Source: Strix aluco (lineage: Eukaryota > Chordata > Aves > Strigiformes > Strigidae). From it: 64,000 bases of DNA. The position numbers were made by a program, and so were the translations under genes. How positions within the stretch are numbered: position 1 is the first letter of the stretch; every line of letters begins with the position of its first letter. This document shows positions 11,551-23,590 of the stretch, in pieces. The notes beneath the pieces are model-generated. The model was given only the letters and a program-made list of their open reading frames with translations. It made no database searches and had not been told where the DNA came from. The DNA lies in assembly GCF_031877795.1 (NCBI RefSeq), contig NC_133931.1:22331264-22395263 (forward strand), read 5' to 3'.

Positions 11551-13204
11551 ATTGACCAACAGATAAGACATTTGATCTGATTCCAAAGACAATACACTTC
11601 AATTAAAAAAAAGAAAGTCATTTAGGACATTGTCTGCAGCAGAACATGGACCACCTCATTTCAAAATAGGCAGTCAGATTTTGCCAATCTGTCTATTACT
11701 GAAAGCACATCCATTGCTCAACACCTCAACCTTCCTATTACTGAAGAAAAAGTTAAGTTCTTACTATCCTTCAGCAGATGCAGCCTAAGATTTAAAAACG
11801 GAATTGCTGCATCTAACCTGTAGTAGCAGATGACTGCAGGCCAGGTTGCAATGACCCCGCTGACTCACATCCTGAAAGCAACAAGGATGCGTTGGACACA
11901 TGGACCTGTTTCTCATTTCTAGTCAGAAAGTTTCCTCCAGTGACTTTGTCCACCTGATGTAGCATCTTAGGTTTTCATATATTCATCTGCTATTGCCCTG
12001 TTGCACTGTTACTGTCCATGATTTCATATGCAGCAACTATTTAACTCCATTGGTTTATGTCATGTTTTTTACTGTATCAGTACATACGATGAGAAGCATA
12101 TGCAAAGATGTCTCAACTTTGCTTTACTTTTTCACAGAATAGCTTAAAGAGGAAAAGGTAAACCTGTTCACTACCTGACTAAACCCTTTCAAAGGGAGGA
12201 ATATATCCTCTCTCTATCTGATAATGCCCACATGTGCTTATCAATGATGTTTTGCTGTGTTCAGACCTTCATCCTCAGAAGCAGGATGAAGGAAGCATGA
12301 AGGAAGTAACAAAGTATTCTGTGTTTACATTAACTTTTCCTATTTGGTTCTACATCATGTATATACTGATTGCCTATTGTACTTCTCCAATTTTGGTGCA
12401 ACGAATTCTACATTATTTTTTCAAAAAGAAGAAAAATCAACACAATATTCTTTTTTCCCAAAATGGTGATGCTACATGAAGTAAAAAATATATGACAACA
12501 GAGTAGGGTGCAACAAAGCTAATCACTGGAGAAAGCAAGATCTGGGGTAATAGGAGGCAACATTTGCATGACTCAAGAAGGAATAGAAATTTCTACAGGG
12601 CATAGATTCATGAGTCAGAACCACATATAGAAAATAAGCAACAGACAAATTTTGATTTATAGAAATATAATTCTATTGAGAGTTTCTGTTAACTGGACCA
12701 TAAACTATCTGAACTTCACTCCCGTGGTTTATAACATCACTGAAACCTCTTCTTATAGTCAATTATGCATCTTTATTTTCAGTCATATTCTCACACACAC
12801 ACAAATGTAGGAGTCTGCAGGACCTGAAGGATTAGTTAAATATTGAAAGGACGTAATTTATCAGATTTCTAATCGCATGCCATTTAAAAGAGTTTTACTT
12901 CAAGACATGATGTGAAGAAAAAACACATTTCATAAAACCAATAATACAAGAGTCCACCAGACAACATATAACAGTTGTAGTATTTTCTATGTAAATGAAA
13001 TTAGCTGATGGCTGAGAATAGGATTTTCAAAATCCTCTAAGCACCAGATATGAACAAATAGAGGAAAAGCTAAATTAACCTGCTTAATTCTGAGTACACT
13101 AGAATACAAATTGCCAGAATTATGTGGAGTACACACGCGCACACACGCACCCCCCACACAGAGCAAACCCGCATTTTTCCCCATTTCTGAAACTAGTACC
13201 TTGC
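11551..13204. other. Intergenic; no gene recognised
   Basis: AT-rich sequence with a short CA repeat (about 12791-12804) and a CACACG-type stretch at about 13132-13150. No coding or RNA gene is supported. Confidence 0.5.
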
Positions 13205-16010
13205 TGTGTTGGGTTGCTTAGGAGACTCTGATCCAAAGAGTTATGTCAGCAGGATTATGTAAACTCCCGACAGGTCTACCAAGGCTGGGTACATCAAAGA
13301 TAGAGGCCAGACAGAAATTTCTCTCTCGATTCTTCAAGCGTGGGAGCTGGATGCAAGGCTGACCACCTTCCTCTTTAAAAATATTACTGGCTCAGTCTTC
13401 ACTTTGTCTCCATGACAATTTCTATCTCAGTTCCTTGGATTAGTGGATAGTCCCAGATGAATCTGTGCAACTAGCATCAGTCCAATCCTGCCTCAGCAAG
13501 GAGCTCGAACCTTGAAGTAGCTGCTGCTCCAGTCACTCCATGTTATGTATAAGATTCTGGCATGTACATACAATGCTGCAAGCTGGAAAAATCAGCTCAA
13601 GTTATGAGGGAGATGGAAAATTACAGTATTGATATTCTCAGCATGAGTGGGTACAGATGGTCAGGAACAGATTGTATCAAATTGAAGAACAATAATAAAA
13701 TCATGAACTACTCAGGTTCCCCAGCTGGAGGGAAAGAGAGAGTTGCATTGATTGTGAGTGACACCGTGTAAAGAGCCCTGCGAGACAGACGAGGAACCAA
13801 TTAACGGCAAAGGAGCAGATAAACAGTTCAAGGTAGTGGGTGAGGATGAAAACCCTCCAAGTGCTACCACAATACAAAACCACTTCCTAAAACATCTTAC
13901 AGAACCTCGTCAGCAGCAGCATGCCCTTGTTGACATGGCTGGGCATGAATGGGAGAGTAGGGATGACTAACTATGGAGTGAACATGACTTGGGTACCTGG
14001 AATTTGTTCACACGGCAGCACCGATGAAGAGCTCATCCAACTTTGATAACCAAATCATCTGTTGATGGCAAGAACATGCTCTTCTGCCCACAAAATCACA
14101 TCAGACCGGTTGTAACAAAAACACAGGCATACCAGGTTTTAACCTGCAGAAATTTTTTTTTCTTCTGAATGTTTGGGCATGTAAAGTTGCATGTGCCGAC
14201 AATGAGTATGACATATGTACTGCCATCATGAAAATAACTTTAAAGCAAATACTTGCAGAAGCAGCAAATAAAATCACCACTCGAATGTATTGAATTTAAA
14301 TGTCAGTTCTTAAAAAACAAGTTTCATTTACAGCTTTCACATAAAAAAATTCTATCTTTAGTAAAACATGTTAGTAGAACTAAGAATTTTCCAGTATTTT
14401 TCAACAGCTAGTAAAGGAGGGGTGGGTCACTGCAATGCTACCGAGTGGCATCATCAGAGAGACTGGCAAAGCAGAACCTCCCAAATGCTCAGGCCAAAAT
14501 GCCATTAAAAATGGAAAGAGGGAATAAAAGGTTATGAAGAAAAGACATTCACATTTGCAGGCAGCAAACAGGGGGCTCCTGAGGATTGTCTTCCAACCAC
14601 AAAGAGTTTGCAAGTGATTTTAATCATAGCTAGAATGAATTAATAAAAAACAAATGAGGAAATATTACCATCCAAAAAAAAAAATTAAAGAGGAGAGGAG
14701 ACTTTCACTGCATACTGAAACTGCCTTGTCACCTGAAAAAAAAAAATCAATTTGGATAATTCAAATAAGACAATAAGTGTGTGAGAAAATCATCTTGCAT
14801 TAACCTGAAAGTGGCTTACAAATGAAGAACTGGAAGGCACAGTGTAGGGTAAAACAGATCAGATCTGCTCAAAGAAGGCAGCAAAGAGGAACACAAAATG
14901 ATGCTCTAGATCTTGAACTCAGCACAAGAGAGTAAGTCCACTACAGAAAAGCCTTCAAAACACTAACTGAAAGACAATTTTAGCAACTGTAAAACTGACA
15001 TAGCATCACAGAACTCTCCAGAAAATTCTTCTACATACTTACACTGAATTGGATTTGCAACATCACTGCATCTTCAGGTACTTTAAGAACAAATTACTTT
15101 TGGCAGCCTGATCTTATGCTGACTGTATTTTCAGGCTGTGCACTGTCACTGAACAAATGCACACCAGCAACACATGGCACATACCAAACATACCTAGATT
15201 GTGTTGACTTTCAGAAAGCTTTCAAGAGGATCTCCGAAATTTTTCAATGACTCTGTACAATACCCAGAAAATTTTGTGATTTGCATTAAGACACCAGATG
15301 GGCCAAGACATCCAACAAGTTAGCTTGGTGTTAATATTGAATTTACCGTATTTTGGAGGTAACACATCTTCAAGACAGTGAAATTCTGTGGTCAGGTCAT
15401 GCATGTGTAGATCTGGACATTGTTGATGGTATACTGCTAAAGAACTGTCAGAACTTAATAAAATGTCCTGAAGTCAGAAAGTCAATAGAAAAATGTGGTG
15501 AACACCAGTGTGACCTCAGATGATTGTATTGCTCTGTAAGAGGGAAGTCTTGAGAAGTGTTACTAGCTCACTTACTAAAACAGCAACTTTTGCATGATTG
15601 CATCTGTGAGTAAATGACTCAAGTGGAAAGCCTTGCTTTTCCATGGCTGGCCTCCAGCAGGGAAATCTAACGCCCTCCATGACAAGCTAGGAGTCTTTTG
15701 TAGCTATGCATTAAACATATACCTGCAGGTCAGGAAGGAATGGATGGAAAACTGCTTTCAGCATTGGTATTCCCCTTGGTTACTCAGAGAGATGTCGCCG
15801 CACAGAATAAAGCAGGCCCTGTTCTTGGACTGGGCATGCCTTCACAGCATGGCCCAAAACACATGAACCTTGGCATTCCCAAAGCCAAGCAAACCAGAGG
15901 GACATTTTCAGCAGAGTATTCACTGAAGGAGCGGTTTTGCAAGAAAATCTGGAAAACTGTGAAGGCATTGGCTTCTGATAGTACAGCTTAAAGGCAGCTG
16001 AACTCATGCT
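13205..16010 (+). mobile_element. Decayed RTE-type LINE (endonuclease and reverse-transcriptase remnants)
   Basis: Pieces of a LINE polyprotein occur in the right order and at plausible spacing. At about 13565-13770 is an apurinic-endonuclease start: MLQ-like AGK, AQVMREMENYSIDIL, M/SGYRWSGT, YSGSPAGGKERVALIV, matching the pattern NVRTM...REM..YNIDILG.SE.RW.G...YSG in RTE-type endonucleases. At about 15195-15330 is YLDCVDFQKAFKRI followed in another frame by QYPENFVICIKTPDG, matching the FIDFKKAFD...YGIPEKFV.IIK block of the reverse transcriptase. At about 15825-15985 is GMPSQH...KAKQTRGT...KKIWKTVKALASDSTA, resembling the C-terminal R.P..GKRKRGRPK..WRRTV...A.DR..WR tail. Frameshifts and stops abound, and the stretch after the catalytic region looks about 0.5 kb short. 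The middle part (14.1-15.15 kb) is not readable by eye. The clade is inferred from motif style and the ends are approximate. Confidence 0.62.
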
Positions 16011-19000
16011 TCTGATATGAAAAGTGTGTTGAATTAAGACAGACAGATAAAATGAGAACCTGACTGATTTGCAGTTTCTTCATTCAGATATCTCTTGCTG
16101 AAAGACTTAACTGGTTAGCTTAGCATCCCACTGCACACTATTTCAGCTCTTCCCATCTTGTGAATAAAGTCTTTGGCTACTAAACATTTTAACAAAACTT
16201 CTTTTAATAGATTGAGTGTTTAATTCTGATCTGTTCTGCCACATTTTTCCATGTCTGTCACCATAAATGCATCCCTTAGTGTGACTTAATTGAATTTTGA
16301 CTCAGTCCAAAATGCACTGTGACATTTCTGCAATGTACAGAGCTCAGTCAAAATCTCTGTCTAGGGCAATTCACATAAAAGACTCTCCACAGAATAAGGC
16401 ACAAACCCCATAAAGGTATTTGTCTTTTGAAGCAAATTACTACACATTGTCCATAATTTAAAGAACTGTCACTGAGCCAGATTCCTGGTTTTATTCTTTT
16501 TATTCCCGAGGAAAAAAAAAAAAACCTCTTCTGATTAAACCTTAGTTTCAAATCACAATTTATACACCCAGTTACTGTATTAACTTTATTCCACAGTTTG
16601 ACATCAATATCATAATCCAGTTACCTACTCCATGCTGCTTTAACTTGTGATAGTGAACATTTTCTGTTCAAGATATTGTACCGCAGCCACTGGACAGCCA
16701 TAACTGACAGGATTATGTAAAAACAGTGGCTTATCATGAATGTCCTAACGTTTTCTGATGTTAAATACTCACTTGAGAATGACGCAACTGCAAATATTGC
16801 CAGTGGTTTTGTTTGCCAAGGTTATATTTTGCCTTAAGTGATGCAAAAGAACACAGGCTCCATTCCTGAAATAGCTGGTCTATAAATATGATACCTTTAG
16901 ATATCCAGCTGAGCCAATGAATCTTTTGCCTTCAGACTTAAATGCTGGATTATCCCATTTGTGGGGGAAAAAAAAGGTAGGCATTTTAGATATTTTGTCT
17001 TACATTCATACAGCATAAGAGAGATTGATTTTTCCCTATCGTCTTTACTCAAACTGAGTGAGAAAACTGCTGACATGCTCCTTCCTCTTCCATCTGTGCC
17101 TTGTAGCTCCCCCGGCTCCTGCCATGCCAAACCCCACCCCTTTGGCCAGTTTGCAAAACCTTGTTACATTCTGGTAATAACCCTTCCCCTTTGGATCTCC
17201 TCTCTTCTTACCCTCCAAGCATTTTTGAGACCAGGTTTCCTTCTCCTAATACATCCCAAACACTATGCACACCATAGCGTAGGTCCATAGGCATCTGCAA
17301 ATGATTAAAGCAACCATAGGTCTTCCAAAGCTTAACGATCCTCATTTCTGGAGGGATTCAGGGTAATGTTCCACCAGATAATGTTATATGGTAGAAATAA
17401 CCTCAAGACAGAAGCATTTGTTTTCTGGTTAGCAGAAGCTAAGTGATACAGCCAAGTCAACGATGGCCATAGAGAAAGCAAGAATTTCTGAGGCACTATT
17501 TAGGGAAGCAGGGATGTGAAGACAACAAAAACAGAAGAGAAAGAAAACTGTAAAGCTGGAAAATATGTAATCCTCTGATCAAAACAATTTTACAAATACA
17601 AAGAAGTGATTTCATCCTCAGGTACTATTCAATCTCTACCCTAGATCTCAAAGGGCAGAAAAACAGCAAACAGCTGTTCATGCAGGACAGAGTGAAAGGG
17701 AAATGAATAATGACCGAATGCTGCTGCCTAGCTACCCAGGGATGTTTGCCCCAGATAGTAAAAGCAGGAACACTCAGACCAAGACTCTGCAGCTGTTGAT
17801 AAGGTTTGGCTCTATCACGAACTAGTGGACTTGTCTTGCACAAGTATTTGATGCAACGGTCTCTCTAACAGACCCCTTGACCCTTGCTACCTCCCACCAT
17901 TCACTTGTACCTTATGCCATGACAGCTTTTATATGCCGTTTTGTAAATTAACGGTATTTTTCAGGTTGCTGAAAAAAAATTGTCTTATTCTACAATAAGG
18001 CTCTTAGAAAAAAGTCACATCTTCAAATAATTCCACTCTGCCTGAACTCAAGTTAGAGGCTGGGATGTCAGCCTTGTAATAAATACATGAGTGCAGCATA
18101 TCTACTAAATCTATATTAAATCTGTGGTTTTCTATCACATTGTGGGTTTTAATCACATTTTTACAATGACAGTCAAAATACCATCTCCATCCATTTATCT
18201 TCTTAATAATCAGCAATGCTCTTTTGTCTGCTGAAAGATCTTTGGTTTTGCCCACACAAGCCCTAAAAGTAGAAAACATGATGCAACATGCTATAAACTC
18301 CTGATCATATACATCTACCCACTGAGAACACATCGTTTGCATCTGCTGAAACTGCTCCAGACTTGGACAAAATGAAATCACTAAGTATACTAACATCTAT
18401 TAATATAGGAAAAGCTTCAAAACGCAAGATCTTCCACTTTCATCCTAAAATCCAGAGATCCCACATCAAACTTTCAAAGCACCGAAAAACATCAGCTCAG
18501 CTTCAAGTCATTGTAACAATAATTACTCATCACCTTTGAAAGTAAGTCCTTAAGTTTGTTTCAAACTGCATATAAAGAACATGATCTTCAACTCAGAAAA
18601 AGTATTTTTTTCATTTAATATAGTAAGGAGTGACACTTTCAGCATTTTTCAGTTGGTAGTATTTGAACTATGATCTTTGATTCTGTCCTAGAATTCTTCA
18701 CATACCTTCTAAAGCCCCAGAAATGCTAGGTGAGCACATCAGAGTCTTTTCTTTCTAATTAAAGTTCCTCTTCTTCAAATGCTCTTCCATCTTTCTCTAG
18801 TATAACATTGAGCTCATTTCCCACAAGCTATTATCGGCAGAAATTTCTTTGTCCTCAGTTACAGAACCTCATTCATCTCCCTTCAAATGTTTTTAGACTT
18901 TTGCAATGCCAAACAGCAAAGACTGGTGTTCACTTGTTACTGGTTTCGCTCACCTTAAACCTAATCACCTGTGTGCAATTCTGTCCAAACCTAGACAGAT

Positions 19001-19502
19001 ATTCACAAGTTAACTAGCCATCTTTTGTATCACAATGTTATTTATAAAATAAACCAAGGTTTTAAATCATAATATACATGTCTGAAGTATGGGAGAAATG
19101 TCCCCTAAAATAACTATTTATCTCCTCCAAGTATAGAGTGAGATCAGGTACACAAAGCTGCTCACCGTGCCTTTACTGTAGACATCAAAGGTGAAGCAAG
19201 ATGAATTCTACTTCAACTGCCACATTCTTGGTCCAATAACTAGGATCAGAAGGCACTGCAGAGATATTTTCATATAACAGAACATGTTCAGTTATCTGAC
19301 TAAATGCTAAGCAAATTAACCATAAAGCCACACCAAGGATCTGAAGGACAATTAGTGAAAACCAAGCACACCAACTCATTAGTCCTAAAACCATGGAAGG
19401 AGAATGATCCAGATCATTGTTCCTGGTGCAAAATCCACTAAAACAAGTGTAGGAAACACTAGAAAGACATACAAACTGACGTGTTACCTAAAGGAGTAAC
19501 TT

Positions 19503-19533
<31 letters not shown>

Positions 19534-19790
19534 CTTTATCTTTATATATATATATATAAAAGTATCTTTACAGGACACAGGAGGGATGAGAACGTGGGGA
19601 CTACATTAAATTTATTATGAGATTTTTTGTAAGGGAATTGCAGCAATGTGCAAAACTTACTATGGGATGTTTAAGGGAGGAACTAAGGTAGACTGGAGAG
19701 AAACAAGCATGGAAAAACCAAGGGCAAAGAGGATAAAGGGAGCCAGTGCCATGTAAACAGCTTACTGATTATGCTTCAGTGCACGAGCCT
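16011..19790. other. Intergenic; no gene recognised
   Basis: AT-rich with poly-A runs (for example about 16510-16523) and two nearby TA microsatellites near its end. The part around 17.05-17.3 kb is pyrimidine-rich on the plus strand. No exon or RNA gene could be supported. Confidence 0.5.
19503..19558. repeat. Paired (TA)n microsatellites
   Basis: About 13 TA units at 19503-19528 and a second run at about 19543-19558, separated by AAACACTTTATCTT. The flanks CTTTATATA...TATAAA are shared, as if one block had duplicated. Likely length-variable. Confidence 0.85.
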
Positions 19791-20345
19791 CACACTTCAT
19801 CGCTGCAGTGCATCTGAAACTCCTATCACACCTGGCTTCTAACTGGTCTTGTGTACATGCATGTGTCAATGCTGGCAAACTTCAAGTGGGAAGTCCGTGA
19901 ATGGGACAATAGGAATAAACATGAGCCACTGGAGCAGGATCACACGTCTGAGGGACTTGAGGGTCTAGGGGCCAGCAACTGGGAGAGAGGGGCTGTTGGC
20001 TGGTCCCTGCAGGGGCTGTCTGACAGCAGCTACGAGACGCACACTGCAGGTGTGGGCACAGCCCAGCTGAGCTGCACTCCTGGCCTGGGAGAGAAGGAAG
20101 AGGGTGGAGCTGTGACACCCCAGCGCAGCCTGTGTTTACACAGGTGCCGGTAAAGGCCCTGCTCTCTCCCCATGTTGATTATAGTTTGTGTTGTGTGTAG
20201 TGCACCCTGGGTGTAGCTGTGCACACAGGTATTGTTTTGTATTGCTATGGGCTTGCAGATACAGAATCCCAGCAGCCTTCAATCCTTTGGACTACGAGGG
20301 GAAACGCCAGGGGATTCTGCTACCACAAAGAAAGTGAAGAAAACC
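19791..20345 (+). mobile_element. GC-rich unit, possible LTR or other unclassified repeat
   Basis: A half-kilobase block whose base composition differs sharply from the AT-rich flanks. It includes AACTGGGAGAGAGGGGCTGT, CTGTCTGACAGCAGCTACG, and TGCTATGGGCTTGCAGATAC near its end, plus an AATAAA at about 19914-19919. It has the look of a retroviral-type LTR or other dispersed repeat of birds, but I cannot name the family. Open frames of 60-100 codons run across it on both strands; none resembles a known protein. Strand and borders are guesses. Confidence 0.35.
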
Positions 20346-23041
20346 CACACGGACACCAGCAAAAACACTCCTGTGGAATTTTTTTTAGTTGGTCTAAAAA
20401 TTTTTATCCATTTTCATATAGACCTCAGAAACCTGAGTGGCAGTTGAGCTTGTTTTAGATATCTAGAAAATACAGAGTAAAAGAAATCATTTTATTCAAA
20501 TACCTGTATCATTACATAGCCTGGCTGTGAAAAAACAGGAATATCACATTGATGACTCCATAGACGCTTTATCATGAAACAGCTAACATTCACCAAGGCT
20601 ATGAATACCAATTTAAATACTTCTGTATCAAAGAAGTTATTACTCTTTCAAAACAGTCTTTAAATAACTTCTGTATATATTCTTACTCTGGGAAGGTATC
20701 TTTTTTTAATAAGCAGGAATGTAGGCACTGCATTTGCTTTAGGAAGTAGTCCCTCATCTCCCTTTTTCTTTCTTTCTTCCTTCCTCAGTCAACCACACCA
20801 AAATTTTGAAATCAATCATTAACAGTTTCCTTATATTTTCAGGATCTTGTGATGCTAAGGATTTTATTTTACATACACTGATACTCATACACGGAGATGG
20901 CATGCAGCCATATTCTTTTTGCATATCATGATTTTAAGGTGATTAAGATGAGGCCTAATTACACCTCTCAAATCACTGAGGGAAAAAAAATTAAAAAACC
21001 CCACCAAATAAAAAAATTAAGATCTCCACCTCCTTTAATGTAATTTCTAAACCATTTCGGTGATGGCCTGTGACAGACTTGTATGAGCACTTTTTGCAAG
21101 CAGAGTTGCCAACACTTGGCAACTACTATATTTACATTACGTAGTTTTGGTGGATGGCCACAAAAAGGGTTGGAGACCAACCATAAGGGTTTCCAAAAGG
21201 GACAAATCAACAGCAGCTAGCCCAACAGCATACAAATCCATGGCCAGGGATCCTGAATAGGCAGACTGTGCACACCACCTCCAAAATTCCAAATGACTGA
21301 CTTCTAACCAGAAAGCCCCAGCCCACACCTACACTGGTTTTACAACTAACATGTTCCTAGAAGTCATAGCAAGACTTGATTTTGGAAAACAGACTTTTTC
21401 TTGGAATGCTAAGAGGGTGCCCCACTTGATGACAAGACTAAGCTCTGTACAAGACTACACCCAATGAATTTGGAAAAGGGGTTAATATACAAATACAGTC
21501 CCCGGGTACCCTCCTAACTTTAAAATTCTTTTCCAGCATGCTGTTACAATCTCTCTAGCAACATTTTTAGGCAACCCTGGTCCTCTGAGTTCCTCAACTC
21601 GGGGACCTGTCTGAAAGCAACAGTGCACAGAGGTCTTTGAACATAAAGAGATTCTCTGGACATGGCTCGTGCAGCAGAGCTCCACACCAATACCACAGTA
21701 ACCAAACTAACTTCAGAACTGAAAGTTCTCTAGTTACACTCAGAGTTCTGCACTGAAACTAATAAATTCCAAGCTGCAGGGCTTGTTCAGAGGTTATCAT
21801 GGCTCAACAAATCAACAACCAACTACATCAACTCAAGCTAAATTGACAAGGATGAATTTTTTTAATCACATTCCAGATTAGTCTGGTTTTGTAAACTGTG
21901 CAAGACTTGACTACAGCTGTGTCACAAGCCATACTTTGGACCATACATTCTCCCTCAATTTTCTCAGTGTTTCAGGAAGGAAATAAACTGTATTTGGCAC
22001 AGAGTGCACTGTATTAGTACAACAGGCACACAGCCAGCATCAGTCTATTCCCTGATCTGTTCCACTCCTTATCATCCTACTTATAGCTCTTCAGATCTGC
22101 TGCTCTTCCTGCATCATCCCATAAGGTAAGTGATCCAGAGAGTAAAAGATACATTATGGCCTCTTATCACCAAACAGACATAATTTTGCCATGATGATCC
22201 AGGAATCTTGCCCAAACAGCACTGGAAGAGACAAGTGAAAGACTAAGAACTAGAAATGCATATGGATGTTAGTGTCAGTAGATACACTAAAAAAGATGCT
22301 GTATGAAGGCAAGTGCTCGAAGTGTTCAATTTCCAGATTAAAAAAAATTACACTTCTAATTGAGTTAATACATTATTTTTGTGCATAATGGGGGGGGGGG
22401 GGGGGGGGGAACTGTAGTTACAGACTGCATAGTAGTGCAAAGGCTTAAAAAAATCCTTTTGTACAGATGTTAAGCAACACTTATGATTATTATATATATC
22501 ATATTTCTGCAAGATAAGCCTTCAGCCTAGAAGGCCTAGTTGAATTCCAGTAGTTTTCTGATCACCTTTGTATCTTCAGTAAAAAGCTAAGTCTATCCCA
22601 CTGGAAGAGAAGCAGAACATTTCCCAGACAAACAGTACAAGAACTTTGGGCTACAGGTACTTGTGAAATATTAAGCTTTTATTTTTTTAATATGAACTTA
22701 AAATAGAAGGCTTATAATAAATCTCACCTAAAGGAGTTTCTGTGTTTTATACAATTTATGTTATCTTTCATCCAGATTTTAGAAGTCTTAAATAAGCTAG
22801 AGATATTTATTCAACTACGCAATAATTAATATTAGCAACTTCAACAGTCTGAAGCTTTGTTAAGTCATAGAACAGTTAAGACAGAACAACATATAAATAT
22901 GTTTACAGATGTCTGAAAATCTGTTGAAATCCTTTTCAATAAAAGAGAAATAATATATTGTACTGTAATAAATGTAATGCAGTATATTTGTCAGTTGGAA
23001 TAATCAAGATCTAGTCCACTGCCTTAAGGACACTTGCTTAC
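20346..23041. other. Intergenic region downstream of DCAF13
   Basis: Convergent-free spacer between the 3' end of DCAF13 and the repeats above. It holds a 20-bp poly-G tract (22390-22409) and AT-rich DNA. The distal part may still be DCAF13 3' UTR if a downstream poly(A) site is used, for example the minus-strand AATAAA at 22807-22812. Confidence 0.45.
22390..22409. repeat. Poly-G tract, 20 G
   Basis: Twenty consecutive G on the plus strand in AT-rich DNA about 1.1 kb beyond the DCAF13 stop codon (downstream on the minus strand). A plausible quadruplex former and an assembly-error-prone site. Confidence 0.9.
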
Positions 23042-23047
23042 TTTATT
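23042..23047 (-). terminator. DCAF13: Candidate poly(A) signal for DCAF13
   Basis: TTTATT on the plus strand is AATAAA on the minus strand, about 456 nt after the DCAF13 stop codon. No AATAAA was seen nearer the stop. A second AATAAA lies at 22807-22812. Which one is used cannot be told from sequence alone. Confidence 0.35.
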
Positions 23048-23502
23048 AGATGTGTTTAAAAAAACCACCAGAAAACAATTTTATAACTCTGTACGGAACA
23101 AAGGGGTTTTTTGCCTCTGACAAATCTGAATCTATTTTATCCTTCTTTTGTAGTAACGGTACCAAGGAATAGGATTGGAACTATAGATATCCTCCACCAA
23201 CAACCAAGTTATCTGCTTATATCAAAGAGGTGAAACTCCACTGCAATACACAGCATTGGGCCAGTAACATCAAACAGGCAAATGGCAATAGAAGATTACA
23301 GGGCCAATTCTTAAGACTACTCAAAGCAGACAATGACTTGGGGGGGGGGAAAAAAAAAAAAGCAAAGCATGTGTATACTTGGAAGAAAAGCCACACTTCT
23401 GGAGCCATACACTGTCTTACCAATGTCCATCAAATTTTGTACAGTGGATTCATGAATAGTGACATTTTCTTTCATTGTGACATTTTGTACATGTGAAAAC
23501 CA

Positions 23503-23590
23503 TTACTTTACTACTGCCACAATATGTTTCTTCCTCTCTGACACAAATGGCATAGATCCTGGTTTGCTGTGCTTACGACGATTCAGTTCC
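23503..23590 (-). CDS. DCAF13: DCAF13 coding exon 11 (stop)
   Basis: Last base of codon 417 to the stop: ELNRRKHSKPGSMPFVSERK, then KHIVAVVK and TAA (23503-23505). A conserved lysine-rich tail. Acceptor CTAG. Confidence 0.96.
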
